Part shown: one piece after another, positions 8,414-17,384 of the stretch | Numbering within the stretch: the first letter of the stretch is position 1 | Layout of the letters: every line of letters starts with the position of its first letter | Source: an uncultured Mycoplasmatota bacterium | Lineage (GTDB): Bacteria; Bacillota_I; Bacilli_A; RF39; UBA660 | Direction: 5' to 3' | DNA: 28,396 bases | Assembly (NCBI GenBank): GCA_900552235.1 | Contig: URYZ01000008.1 | Span: 1 to 28,396, forward strand | Position numbers and translations under genes: made by a program | The notes under the pieces: generated by a model | Seen by the model: the letters and a program-made list of their open reading frames with translations, nothing else | What the model was told of the DNA's origin: nothing | The model's database searches: none

Positions 8414-11400
8414 TTACTTCCCAGTTATGCTAAAGAATCTATCAAAGAAATCTAATAACCTATCTATTACTTTATTTTTTTTCTCTTGTCTATCATTTGT
8501 AGGAGTAAACATATTCATTGGAGGTAATATATTAGATACCTCTACTCCGTTTGTTTCTACTCTACCTTTATCAAATGACCTTTGAATAAAATTATATGTT
8601 TCTTCTTTGTTTAGACCTTCGTCGTCTATTATTTTATCTAATTCTTCTTTTTTCTTACTATTCATAAATGATTCAAAATCTGCATACACGTTTGAATCTT
8701 GATCTAAAGAGTCAATGAATGCCATAATTAAATCTTTTTTATTTCTTAAATCTGGACTTGCCATAATAGCTTTTTGAATACTTACTAATATTTCTTTGTC
8801 TTCCATATTAGAATCGTGATATTTTTTAACTAATGTTAAGATATAGTCTATATTAACTTCAATTGATTTAATCAACTCCATTTCAAATACTACATCTTCT
8901 GTAACATCAGTTTTCTCCTGTTTGACTCTATTTCTGAATTCATTATAAAGTTCAATATAAATGCTATGATAATCCTGTTTATCTCTTTCACTAATTAATT
9001 CTTCATCTTTAAATTCATCAAATGAAGATAATATGTTAGTTACTTTTAATATTGCACCATATAATTTGATAAACTCTTTTTGTTCTGCTTCACTTTGCAT
9101 TAATTCTCCTGGTACGAATTTTGAAGTTAATTTTTCAACTAAAGATTTATAGCCTTCAAATGTTTTACCATTATCATCTTCATATCCATAGTAATAATCT
9201 TTATATGGTTTTAATAACACAATGCCGTGTGCATTCTCATCACCGAACTTAGCTAATGCTTCATTTAGTCTATCCTCTAAATTTCTAAATGAGACAATAT
9301 TTCCATATGTCTTAACACTATTTAAGATTCTATTAGTTCTTGAGAACGCTTGAATTAATCCGTGCCATTTAAGGTTCTTATCAACCCATAATGTATTTAA
9401 TGTCTTAGCATCAAATCCTGTTAAGAACATGTTTGCTACGATTAATATATCTATTTCTCTATTCTTCATCCTTAGCGATACATCTTTATAGTAATTTTGG
9501 AATCTTTCTGATGAAGTATCATAACTGGTTCCAAACATATTATTATAATCTTTAATAGCATTTTCTAAGAATGTTCTATCATCGGTGCTTAATGCCTCAG
9601 TTGATTCAGAATTTTCATCAATTACTCCGTCTTCTCCATTAACACCATATGAATATATTAATGCTACTTTAAGATTACTATTCTTAAGAGCTAATTCTTT
9701 CTTAAATTCAGCATAATACTCTTTAGCCATTTTAATGCTTGATACAGCGAATATTGAATTGAAACCATTAATACTCTTCTTAGATTTAATTTCTTCTGTA
9801 TTGTGTTTTTTGGCTACATCTATGACGTTATCTAACGTTGAGTAAACATAGCTTTCTGATGTTTTCGTTTTTGTACTAAAATGATCTATTATATAATTTG
9901 TAATTAAACTAATACGAATTTGATTATCAAATAATTTTTCTTCATCTATGTTATATACTTTTTCATCTTTTACATCATCTGATATATCCACTCTACCAAT
10001 ATATTCATATCTAAATGGTAATACATTTTTATCTGCTATAGCATTTACTATTGTATAAGTATGTAATCTTTCTCCAAAGATTTGTTCTGTTGTTTCTGAT
10101 ATACCTTTTATTGTTCTAGCATTCTCTGGGAATATTGGAGTTCCGGTAAATCCAAATAAATAGTATTTATTAAATTTCTTAATAATTGCTTTATGCATAT
10201 CTCCAAATTGAGATCTATGACATTCATCAAAGATAAATACTACATGCTTATTAAATACATCACTATTCTCATTCTTTTTGATGAATTGAGATAACTTTTG
10301 TATTGTAGTTATTATTATCTTAGCATTAGGATCATTTAATTGCTCTTCTAATACCTTTGTTGATGTATTAGAATTAGCTGCACCCTCTTTAAATCTATCG
10401 TATTCTTTCATAGTTTGATAGTCTAAGTCTTTTCTATCAACTACAAATAATACTTTATCAATAAAATCTAATTTGCTAGCTAATTGTGAAGTTTTAAATG
10501 ATGTTAATGTTTTACCTGATCCTGTTGTATGCCAAATGTATCCACCTGATCTAAGTGTTCCATAAAACTTGTTATTGTATGCAATTGTAATTCTATTTAA
10601 TATCTTTTCAGTCGCTACTATTTGGTAAGGACGCATTACTAATAAATCTTCTTCGCTTGTAAATACACAATACTTAGTTAATACATTTAATAATGTATGC
10701 TTAGTAAAGAATGTTTTCGCAAAATCAATTAGATCTGTAATACCATTATTCTTTTGATCTGCCCAGTATGAAGTAAATTCAAATGAGTTAGATTTCTTTT
10801 TCTTTTGATTGTTAATATGAAACTCTCTTGTAGTATTAGAATAATACTTAGTTAATGTTCCATTTGAAATAACAAATATTTGAACAAAATTATATAATCC
10901 TGAGCCTGCCCAGAAAGAATCTCTTTGATATCTTTCAATTTGATTAAAAGCTTCTCTTAAATCAATTCCTCTTTTCTTTAATTCAACATGAACTAAAGGA
11001 AGACCATTTACTAAAATTGTTACATCATATCTATTATCAAAATTACCCTCATTATTAACATATTGATTTAATACTTGAAGACTATTATTGTGAATATTAT
11101 TTTTATCTATTAAATAGATATTTTTCTTTTCTCCTGAATCAAGAGTTATTTCCTGTTTATAGTCTTCTTGAATCAATCTTGTCTTTTCAATTATATAATC
11201 ATTTTTGTTAGCTATTACTTTAGTGAAGAAGTTATCCCATTCTCCATCAGTAAAATGATAATTATTAAGTTTTTCTAATTGTCTTCTTAAATTAAGAATT
11301 AATTCATTTTCTGAGTTAATATTTAATCTTTCATAACCCTGTTCAACTAATGTTTTAATTAATTCTTTTTCAAGAGCATCTTCACTTTGAAAAGATGTTG

Positions 11401-11482
11401 CAACTCTATTTAATCCTGTATATTCAGCTAATACAGTAGAGTTATCATTTTCACTAATTAAACCTATACTACTCACTAACAC
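8414..11482 (-). CDS. hsdR: Type I restriction enzyme, R (restriction and translocation) subunit
   Basis: HsdR pulls DNA past the bound HsdM-HsdS complex using ATP and cuts at a distance. The nuclease domain shows D153, E167-L-K169 and the QxxxY motif Q181-Y185. The helicase motor shows Walker A TTGSGKT (319-325), DECH (419-422), TGTP (446-449) and, later, a motif VI-like QAFSRTNR preceded by FLTGFDAKTLNTLWVDK. The 1,022-aa length is normal. The gene overlaps the end of hsdS by 14 bases. A GTG at 11482 (GAGGAG 4 nt away) or a GTG two codons later (10 nt away) could be the start. All key residues appear intact, so the system should be active. Confidence 0.96.
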   Translation of the reverse strand: MLVSSIGLISENDNSTVLAEYTGLNRVATSFQSEDALEKELIKTLVEQGYERLNINSENELILNLRRQLEKLNNYHFTDGEWDNFFTKVIANKNDYIIEKTRLIQEDYKQEITLDSGEKKNIYLIDKNNIHNNSLQVLNQYVNNEGNFDNRYDVTILVNGLPLVHVELKKRGIDLREAFNQIERYQRDSFWAGSGLYNFVQIFVISNGTLTKYYSNTTREFHINNQKKKKSNSFEFTSYWADQKNNGITDLIDFAKTFFTKHTLLNVLTKYCVFTSEEDLLVMRPYQIVATEKILNRITIAYNNKFYGTLRSGGYIWHTTGSGKTLTSFKTSQLASKLDFIDKVLFVVDRKDLDYQTMKEYDRFKEGAANSNTSTKVLEEQLNDPNAKIIITTIQKLSQFIKKNENSDVFNKHVVFIFDECHRSQFGDMHKAIIKKFNKYYLFGFTGTPIFPENARTIKGISETTEQIFGERLHTYTIVNAIADKNVLPFRYEYIGRVDISDDVKDEKVYNIDEEKLFDNQIRISLITNYIIDHFSTKTKTSESYVYSTLDNVIDVAKKHNTEEIKSKKSINGFNSIFAVSSIKMAKEYYAEFKKELALKNSNLKVALIYSYGVNGEDGVIDENSESTEALSTDDRTFLENAIKDYNNMFGTSYDTSSERFQNYYKDVSLRMKNREIDILIVANMFLTGFDAKTLNTLWVDKNLKWHGLIQAFSRTNRILNSVKTYGNIVSFRNLEDRLNEALAKFGDENAHGIVLLKPYKDYYYGYEDDNGKTFEGYKSLVEKLTSKFVPGELMQSEAEQKEFIKLYGAILKVTNILSSFDEFKDEELISERDKQDYHSIYIELYNEFRNRVKQEKTDVTEDVVFEMELIKSIEVNIDYILTLVKKYHDSNMEDKEILVSIQKAIMASPDLRNKKDLIMAFIDSLDQDSNVYADFESFMNSKKKEELDKIIDDEGLNKEETYNFIQRSFDKGRVETNGVEVSNILPPMNMFTPTNDRQEKKNKVIDRLLDFFDRFFSITGK

Positions 11483-12710
11483 TCAACTCCTCAAAACTTA
11501 ATAATTTATTTCTATAATACTCATATTGTTTTCTTCTTAACTCTATTTCAGCAGGAAGACCAACTGTTATATCATTAATCAGCTTATCAAAACGTTCTAA
11601 GATATTAACAATCTTTTTTTGTTCTTCTAAAGAATATAAAGGAACTTTAGCTGATATAAATTGATTATTATACAATCTTTTAATAGTTCCACCATCAGAT
11701 ATATTCCATGGTGAAGTTTGATAAAAGTAATACAAAAATTTATTTAATACTTTGCTTTCATCGTTGCTTAACCACACGATATTTGAATCTTGAAAATAAG
11801 CATCTTCGCCATCAAATACTACTGATCTACCTATTGTTCCAGAACAAGAAACTAATATTTCACCTTTCTTAGGATAAGAAAATCTTTTTTTATAATCATT
11901 GAAGATATCATAAGATATATATGCATCAGCTTGTTTACCAAATGTACCAATTTTATAGAATGGAACATCTCCTGAGTCTGATGTTTCGTTTTTCATAATT
12001 CTTTTACACATACATACCTTACCTATATCTCCTAATGTTATGTACTCTTGATTAGAATTTCCCGTATTTAATAGTTTTTCACGCCAAAACTCGTATTGAC
12101 TCTTTCTCGCTTCTAGCTCCGCTTCTAGCTCCGCTTCTAGCTCCGCTTCTAGCTCGCCAAATTTATCAAGAATTCGCACTATTTCTTCTTGTACCTCAAT
12201 CGGAGGAATAGGAATATTTAATTTCATATAATCTTTATTTGAAATATAGAATCTTGTTACACCTCTAACTGCTTTAAATAGGTTACATCTAAATGGTTTT
12301 GAATTAAGATAGTAACTAATAAATGTTGTGTTAATTATATTCTTATATTCATCTTTTAATCTTAATCCAAATAGATGATCATCCATAAATATTCCATCTT
12401 GAATTTCATCTTCTATAACAGAAGCAATTGCACATTCATCAGGAACCTCAGATGCACTTGTTAATAATAAATCTCCTTGAATTAGTGTTGTTTGTTTTAT
12501 ATTTTTGACTGTTGCATATGGCAATTTTGTAATATCAATTTTATTATTCTTATATGCATTCATGTAATCAATAAAACGGCAATTACCTTCATCTGCCCAT
12601 TTATTTGAAACACCAGTCATGCCAGAAAATAACTCAAATATATCTTTTAATGATTTGTACTCAACACCATTAGGACATAACTTCTTAATTAAATCATTAA
12701 TCTTACTCAT
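11469..12710 (-). CDS. hsdS: Type I restriction enzyme, S (specificity) subunit
   Basis: HsdS recognises a split DNA target through two target-recognition domains joined by conserved helices. TRD1 spans about residues 15-175 and TRD2 about 220-375. The first conserved helix region holds four tandem ELEA units followed by RKSQYEFWREKLL; the second ends in IELRRKQYEYYRNKLLSF. The ELEA block comes from a perfect 12-bp DNA repeat. In EcoR124-type enzymes, gain or loss of a comparable TAEL repeat changes the spacing of the recognised sequence, so this gene may switch specificity by slippage. ATG at 12710 with AGAGG nine bases upstream is preferred to an in-frame TTG at 12719. The start overlaps the hsdM stop by 8 bases (ATGAGTAA). 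Confidence 0.95.
   Translation of the reverse strand: MSKINDLIKKLCPNGVEYKSLKDIFELFSGMTGVSNKWADEGNCRFIDYMNAYKNNKIDITKLPYATVKNIKQTTLIQGDLLLTSASEVPDECAIASVIEDEIQDGIFMDDHLFGLRLKDEYKNIINTTFISYYLNSKPFRCNLFKAVRGVTRFYISNKDYMKLNIPIPPIEVQEEIVRILDKFGELEAELEAELEAELEARKSQYEFWREKLLNTGNSNQEYITLGDIGKVCMCKRIMKNETSDSGDVPFYKIGTFGKQADAYISYDIFNDYKKRFSYPKKGEILVSCSGTIGRSVVFDGEDAYFQDSNIVWLSNDESKVLNKFLYYFYQTSPWNISDGGTIKRLYNNQFISAKVPLYSLEEQKKIVNILERFDKLINDITVGLPAEIELRRKQYEYYRNKLLSFEELSVSE
12108..12155 (-). repeat. Four perfect 12-bp tandem repeats within hsdS
   Basis: The unit on the plus strand is CGCTTCTAGCTC, four copies with no mismatch, encoding the ELEA repeats of the HsdS linker helix. Because the unit is 12 bp, changes in copy number keep the frame and add or remove four residues, about one helical turn. 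The unit is also far more GC-rich than the surrounding gene. Confidence 0.95.
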
Positions 12711-14271
12711 GATAATCAACCTCTAATTCTTTGATTATCGCTTCCAGTTCTTCTCTAATCTTTTGTTGTCTTGGTACCACTTCAGATAATTTCTTATTAA
12801 CTTCTTCTATATCAATAGTAGTATCTTCACCAACTGTTTTTAAATAAGAATTAACTGATATATTATAATCATTATCTTTAACTTCTTCATATGTAGCTAA
12901 GTATGATTTATTTTCTACACTTTTTCTATCTTTTAATAAAGAAACAATGTTTTCAATATTTTCATCAGATAACTTGTTCTTATTAGTAGTTCTAACACAT
13001 TCATCAGTAGCATCTACAAATAAAATATTATTATCAGGCTTATTCTTTTTAAGCACTAATATACAAGTTGCTATTGATGTACCAAAGAATAGATCTGGTG
13101 GTAATTGGATAACTGTGTCTACAAAATTATTATCAATCATATATTGTCTGATTTTTTGCTCTGCTCCACCTCTATAAAGTACACCTGGGAACTCAACTAT
13201 AGCCGCAGTACCTTTTGGAGATAACCATGACAACATATGCATAGTAAATGCAAGATCTGCTTTTGATTCCGGTGCTAATATTCCTGCGGGAGCAAATCTT
13301 TCATCATTTATTAAAATTGGATTAGATTTACCTGCCCATTTAATTGAATATGGAGGATTAGATACAATTGCATCAAATGGTTCATCGTTCCAATGTACTG
13401 GATGAATTAATGTATCTCCTCTTTCAATACTAAAATTATTATAATTAATATTATGTAGGAACATATTTATTCTAGCTAAGTTGTAAGTTGTAAGATTTAT
13501 CTCTTGACCAAAGAATCCCTCTCTTACATTTTCTTTTCCAAGTATCTTAGCAAATTTTAAAAGTAATCCACCTGATCCACATGCTGGATCGTATACTTTG
13601 TTAACAGATGTTTTATCCATTATTACAATTCTTGCAAGTAATTCTCCAACTTCTTGAGGAGTAAAGAATTCTCCACCTGATTTACCTGCTGATGAAGCAT
13701 ACATTGTCATCAAGAACTCATATGCATCTCCAAATAAATCTATATTATTATCTTCATAATCTCCAAAGTTTAAATCTCCAATAGCATTTAATAATTTAAC
13801 AAGTTTTTCGTTTCTTTCATCAACTGTGTTACCTAATTTATTATCAATAGTAAAATCATCGAATAAACCTTTAACATCATCTTCTGATGCTGATCCTCTT
13901 GCTGATGATTCTATATTATTAAATACATTTGAAATAACGACATTTAAGTTTTCGTTTTTATCTGCACCTTTTCTTATGTTACAGAATAATTCACTTGGAA
14001 GAATAAAGAATCCTTTTTCATCAAGTATTTGTGATTTTCCAAGTAATGCTTCTTCATCAGAAATGTTTCTATATTGAAAATCTGTAATACCTGCTTTTCT
14101 TTGATTCTCATTAACGTAGTTTTCAATATTCTCTGATATAAATCTATAAAATAGCAATCCTAAAACGTATTGTTTAAAATCCCATCCATCTACAGAACCT
14201 CTTAACTCATTTGCAATTTTCCAAATCGTTTTATGAAGTTCTTCTCTTTCTCTTTCTTTTTTATTATTCAT
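12703..14271 (-). CDS. hsdM: Type I restriction enzyme, M (N6-adenine methylase) subunit
   Basis: HsdM methylates adenine in the sequence chosen by HsdS, protecting host DNA, and forms the core of the restriction complex. The N-terminal HsdM helical domain is visible (WKIANELRGSVDGWDFKQYVL, near residue 17). The SAM-binding motif is DPACGSG (228-234) and the catalytic N6-adenine motif is NPPY (305-308). Length 522 aa is typical. The ATG at 14271 is preceded by AAAGGTGG at 9 nt and overlaps the TGA of the small upstream gene (ATGA). It overlaps hsdS by 8 bases, so the operon is tightly coupled in the order small gene, hsdM, hsdS, hsdR, HEPN gene. Confidence 0.97.
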   Translation of the reverse strand: MNNKKEREREELHKTIWKIANELRGSVDGWDFKQYVLGLLFYRFISENIENYVNENQRKAGITDFQYRNISDEEALLGKSQILDEKGFFILPSELFCNIRKGADKNENLNVVISNVFNNIESSARGSASEDDVKGLFDDFTIDNKLGNTVDERNEKLVKLLNAIGDLNFGDYEDNNIDLFGDAYEFLMTMYASSAGKSGGEFFTPQEVGELLARIVIMDKTSVNKVYDPACGSGGLLLKFAKILGKENVREGFFGQEINLTTYNLARINMFLHNINYNNFSIERGDTLIHPVHWNDEPFDAIVSNPPYSIKWAGKSNPILINDERFAPAGILAPESKADLAFTMHMLSWLSPKGTAAIVEFPGVLYRGGAEQKIRQYMIDNNFVDTVIQLPPDLFFGTSIATCILVLKKNKPDNNILFVDATDECVRTTNKNKLSDENIENIVSLLKDRKSVENKSYLATYEEVKDNDYNISVNSYLKTVGEDTTIDIEEVNKKLSEVVPRQQKIREELEAIIKELEVDYHE

Positions 14272-14489
14272 TCTTCTTTACCACCTTTTAATTTATATAT
14301 TGCATAAGCAATTAATGCTAACCAAACTCTATTTGCAGAATAATTATTTAATTGTGCAGCTTTATCAAGCATTTCTGTTCCTTTGTTATAGGTTTCCAAT
14401 TCTTCAAGTGTTAAGTTTTGACTTATTATCCATTGTTTTAACTGTTCAATTGTCATTGATTGAAAATCTATTAAAAAATTATTATTCAT
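14268..14489 (-). CDS. Small protein heading the hsd operon, 73 aa
   Basis: The ATG at 14489 has a strong ribosome site (GGGAGGTG, 5 nt away); an upstream in-frame ATG at 14516 lacks one. The product has an acidic, helical N-terminal half (SMTIEQLKQWIISQNLTLEELETYNKG) and a mildly hydrophobic helix near the end (NRVWLALIAYAIYKL), so it might touch the membrane or a partner protein. Its stop overlaps the hsdM start as ATGA, indicating translational coupling. I do not recognise it. Roles as an operon regulator or as an accessory to the restriction complex are both possible. Confidence 0.8.
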   Translation of the reverse strand: MNNNFLIDFQSMTIEQLKQWIISQNLTLEELETYNKGTEMLDKAAQLNNYSANRVWLALIAYAIYKLKGGKEE

Positions 14490-14521
14490 AACAACACCTC
14501 CCAAGATATCTCTCATATAAA

Positions 14522-14530
14522 ATTATAACA
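14522..14530 (-). promoter_or_regulatory. Extended -10 promoter of the hsd operon
   Basis: TGTTATAAT on the minus strand lies about 33 bases before the first gene. A TTGTCA upstream is only 10 bp away and so is not a normal -35. It is divergent from the S24-like gene. Confidence 0.5.
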
Positions 14531-14561
14531 TACAATTTGACAAATTTTGATATTTTACGAC

Positions 14562-14588
14562 CAATTCGTACCAGAAATTACCGAATTG
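14562..14588. promoter_or_regulatory. Inverted repeat between divergent promoters (possible operator)
   Basis: CAATTCG (14562-14568) and CGAATTG (14582-14588) are inverted around 13 bases. It sits midway between the hsd promoter and the plus-strand S24-like gene, the usual place for a shared operator. The regulator is unknown. Confidence 0.5.
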
Positions 14589-14599
14589 TATCAATAATC

Positions 14600-14629
14600 T
14601 TGACTAATTTTTAATTTTAAGTGATTAAT
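14600..14629 (+). promoter_or_regulatory. Possible promoter of the S24-like gene
   Basis: TTGACT (14600-14605) is a good -35; the -10 at 17-18 bp is poor (GATTAAT). The ATG is at 14651. A weak -10 next to an inverted repeat suggests regulated expression. Confidence 0.4.
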
Positions 14630-14650
14630 ACAAGGAATTGGAGGAATTTT

Positions 14651-15031
14651 ATGATTAGAAAATGTACTGATGAGGATATATCTAATGAAGAATTAGAGAA
14701 AGTTATAAATCATTTTTGTGATAATTATCATGAGTATATTATTACTTATGTTATGCCTGATAATACTATGGATCCTGAGTTTCATCAAAATGATTGTATA
14801 ATACTTAGAGAACAAAATAAGATTGCTAAAGATGGGTTCTATTGTGTTATGGAAAAAGGACAAGATATAGCAACAATTAGAAAACTTATTACTATAAATG
14901 ATGGAATAATGGTTATGCCTTTAAATCTTGGTAGTGATTTTAAACCTACTACTTATTTAAAAGGTACTGTTGAATTTGAAAACTTTAGAATTATTGGTTC
15001 TGTAGTCCAAGTTAAAAGATATTATGATTAA
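14651..15031 (+). CDS. S24/LexA-like protein lacking the catalytic dyad
   Basis: The 126-aa protein resembles the C-terminal (peptidase S24) half of LexA/CI-type repressors: MPDNTMDPEFHQNDCIIL matches the usual GDSMEP...GD region, GFYCVMEKGQDIATIRKL matches the strand with the catalytic Lys, and MVMPLNLGSDFKP follows as expected. The nucleophile Ser is Thr (DNTM) and the Lys position reads IRKL instead of the usual VKR, so self-cleavage is doubtful. There is no helix-turn-helix. The first 40 residues instead form a short helical domain shared with the protein at 19933-20244. ATG at 14651 has GGAGG 6 nt upstream; a GTG at 14621 is a poor alternative. It precedes the integrase and is probably an accessory or regulatory protein of the element. 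Confidence 0.7.
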   Translation: MIRKCTDEDISNEELEKVINHFCDNYHEYIITYVMPDNTMDPEFHQNDCIILREQNKIAKDGFYCVMEKGQDIATIRKLITINDGIMVMPLNLGSDFKPTTYLKGTVEFENFRIIGSVVQVKRYYD

Positions 15032-15058
15032 AAAAAGACCACTGCTGGAACAGTGATC
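15031..15058 (-). terminator. Minus-strand terminator between S24-like gene and integrase
   Basis: On the minus strand an 8-bp stem (15051-15058 with 15037-15044, one G-U pair) with a 6-nt loop is followed by seven T. No minus-strand gene precedes it, so it suggests a short antisense transcript. Confidence 0.6.
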
Positions 15059-15134
15059 AAAGTGAAAAATCCCTAATTAAAAAGTCTGGTAAACTTTAAT
15101 AATTATAATAAATATAATTTTGGAGATCTCTCGT
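15031..15134 (-). ncRNA. Candidate antisense RNA upstream of the integrase
   Basis: An extended -10 on the minus strand (TGATATAAT, TATAAT at 15140-15145) with TTGTAG 17 bp upstream (15163-15168) would start a transcript near 15134 that ends at the terminator at 15031-15058, about 100 nt. It has no ORF of note and would overlap the integrase leader on the opposite strand. The -35 is weak and expression is unproven. Confidence 0.3.
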
Positions 15135-15162
15135 ATTTAATTATATCACCAATTAGGGATTT
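15067..15162. repeat. 12-bp inverted repeat pair before the integrase
   Basis: AAATCCCTAATT (15067-15078) and AATTAGGGATTT (15151-15162) are perfect inverted copies 72 bp apart, ending 22 bases before the integrase ATG. They could form a long hairpin in the integrase leader, or be binding sites for integrase or its directionality factor. Confidence 0.7.
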
Positions 15163-15184
15163 CTACAAGAAAGTTGGTGAAATA

Positions 15185-16294
15185 ATGGCAGTTTACAAAG
15201 ATCCTAAGCCTACTAAAAATGGTAGAGCTTGGTATTTTAAGTTTAGTTATAAAGATGCATTTGGTGCTACTAAGCAATATAGATCTAAAAGATATTTAAC
15301 TAAGAAGGAAGCATCTGATGCAGAGAGAATGTTTTTAGTTACCTCTACCGATAAAGTAGAGGATAACAATATGACATTTAAAGATTTATATGATGAATTT
15401 AGAATGCATAATGATGAAATAATGAAAGATACTACTAAGTATGGTTATGATAATAAAGAAAAGTTTATAGAATGCTTCTTTACTGTTAAATTGAAAGATT
15501 TTAATATTATGCAATTTAAACAATGGAAACGAGAAATAAATAAACTTAATATATCTCTTAGATATAAAAATGATATTTATAAATTCCTTAAATCTATTTT
15601 AAACTTTGGTGTTAAATGGCATAACTTAAACTTTCAAGCAGTATATAATAAAATGACAAAGTTTCAAGATCCTAATGAACGTAGAAAAGAAATGGCTTAT
15701 TATACTTACGATGAATTTAAAAAGTTTATTTCTTATGAAGAAGACTTAAGATGGAAATGTGTATTTGAAATATTGTATTATTGTGGACTTAGTAAAGGTG
15801 AATTAAAAGGTCTTACTTGGAAAGATATTTATTTTGATAAAAAAGTATTATCTGTTAATAAACAAATAACACAGAGAAATAACCGTGTTAAGTTTGAATT
15901 TTCAGATACTAAGACACGAGATAGTAGAAGAATAGTTCCCATTACTAAAGTCTTGTTAAATGACCTTAAAATGCTTTATGAACAGGATAAAAAAGAGTAT
16001 TACGGATTTAATGATGACTTCTTTGTGGTTTCTGATGCTAAACCTATTGCTGATTCTAATATATATCTTAGAAGAACTAAATTAGCTACTCTAGCTGGTT
16101 TAAAGGTTATCAGGATCCACGATTTTAGACATTCATGTGCATCACTGCTTATTAATAATGGTGCCAATGTTACATTAGTTGCCAAATATTTAGGACATAC
16201 AAAAATCGAGGAAACACTAAATACATATTCTCATATGTTTAGTACTGCCCTCGACTCTGTTGTTTCTGTTATAGATAGCTTAGAAGATGACTAA
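15185..16294 (+). CDS. int: Tyrosine-recombinase integrase with a substituted catalytic Arg
   Basis: Phage/ICE-type integrase of 369 aa. It has an N-terminal arm-binding domain (about 1-50), a core-binding helical domain (about 60-150) and a catalytic domain (about 165-369). Catalytic positions visible are Lys243 (DTKTRDSRRIVP), H312-D-F-R315-H316, H338 in YLGH, and nucleophile Tyr348 in NTYSH. The first catalytic Arg, normally in CGLRKGEL, is Ser203 (CGLSKGEL, codon AGT at 15791-15793). Loss of this Arg should strongly reduce activity. GGTGA precedes the ATG. It lies in the middle of the repeat-bounded segment rather than at an end, which is unusual for such elements. Likely substrates are the 26-bp repeats at 6220 and 19275. 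Confidence 0.93.
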   Translation: MAVYKDPKPTKNGRAWYFKFSYKDAFGATKQYRSKRYLTKKEASDAERMFLVTSTDKVEDNNMTFKDLYDEFRMHNDEIMKDTTKYGYDNKEKFIECFFTVKLKDFNIMQFKQWKREINKLNISLRYKNDIYKFLKSILNFGVKWHNLNFQAVYNKMTKFQDPNERRKEMAYYTYDEFKKFISYEEDLRWKCVFEILYYCGLSKGELKGLTWKDIYFDKKVLSVNKQITQRNNRVKFEFSDTKTRDSRRIVPITKVLLNDLKMLYEQDKKEYYGFNDDFFVVSDAKPIADSNIYLRRTKLATLAGLKVIRIHDFRHSCASLLINNGANVTLVAKYLGHTKIEETLNTYSHMFSTALDSVVSVIDSLEDD

Positions 16295-16303
16295 GCTTTT
16301 TTT
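16278..16303 (+). terminator. Terminator of the integrase
   Basis: GCTTAG (16278-16283) pairs with CTAAGC (16291-16296) across a 7-nt loop, followed by seven T. It overlaps the integrase stop codon and faces the end of the convergent gene at 16302. Confidence 0.8.
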
Positions 16304-17384
16304 AATTAATATATTTTTCAAACTTTAAATTATCATTATATAAATTATTATAATTACTTATTGCAATTATCTCACCTTGTGGAGTTATTCTTCTTGAATT
16401 AAATTCATTATCATCCCATAATGATAATACTTCTTGCATTTGCTGGTTTATTTCTATTAATCTATTTTTTATTTCACTCTCATTCATTATTTGCTTATTA
16501 AACATGTTAACAAGTTTATCCTCAATAAAGTTTAATTCATACTTTTTTATTGATGTTCTTAATGTTTCTAAATTCAATGCATCAATTTGTAATAATTCAT
16601 TATTCCATACATGTTTTGTTAATACTGGTCGAATTGTTTTTATGTCATCTATTTCTAATTCATTTATAATTTCCTCCGATGTTTGACCCTTATAAAACAT
16701 TCCTGGTATCATTTCACGAAAGCGTTGTTGGATTGTTTTCATACTACGGGCTCCACCTAACGGCGTACATGCGCCTACTGCTTCTAAAGAAATTAAAGTT
16801 ATATCTTTTTTAAATGATATATCATATAATTCGCACAATTTGTTACAGTAATCAATAACATTTCTTATATCATTTAACGGTTTGGGATACGAATATGTTA
16901 AGAACATAAAAGTCAAATAATTCATCTGTGACTACGTCAACTTTTCCACTAATTTTATTGCTTCATCTTCAAATATTTGTAAGATACTTCTATCTTCTAC
17001 ACATAATCGAGATTTCATAATATCTATATAATTGTTTTTGGTAGTTCCAGTTTCATCAGTAGCATATCCTTTTTCAGCATTTAGAAACGATTGCTGTACA
17101 GATGGCTTTTTTAAATTATGTATATGATTGGGTGTTTCATCAAATGCTTGTTTTAAGAAATCTGTAACTAATTCTTCAACTCTTCTTTTTGTTATTTCCC
17201 ATGATTCATCCGAATACTTTTTTGCCTCTTCAGCTTTATAAACATCTAATGCAATAGTTTTTGCTTCTTCAAGTGATAACCCACTTTGATTATATATAAT
17301 TATGTTATTTTTTGACATATCATTATTTTGTATATTCTCAGAGTTTTTTCCACCTGATTGTTTTACTTCTACATCATTCATCAT
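16302..17384 (-). pseudogene. LPO_1073/Vpar_1526-like gene interrupted by an amber codon
   Basis: Two stretches in one frame (17384 to 16932, then 16925 to 16302) are separated only by a TAG at 16932-16934. Reading across it gives KLVEKLT, stop, SQMNYLTFMFLTYSYP, which is smooth protein. Intact, the product would be about 360 aa. The style (GLSLEEAKTIALDV near the N-terminus, ERVEEL-type helices, then a second domain starting LTFMFL) resembles the LPO_1073/Vpar_1526 family, whose function is not known to me; this call is from memory. The N-terminus carries SGGKNSENIQNND, shared with the upstream membrane protein. ATG 17384 has AGGAAG at a good distance; a GTG at 17390 is less likely. It overlaps the upstream gene and is the last gene of the abiE operon. 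A 152-aa N-terminal fragment could still be made. Confidence 0.6.

Noticed and set aside
15067..15162. Invertible promoter (inverton) flanked by the 12-bp inverted repeats
   Set aside because: The -35 of the minus-strand promoter lies outside the repeats, so inversion would not carry a whole promoter, and the neighbouring integrase looks like an element integrase with a missing catalytic Arg.
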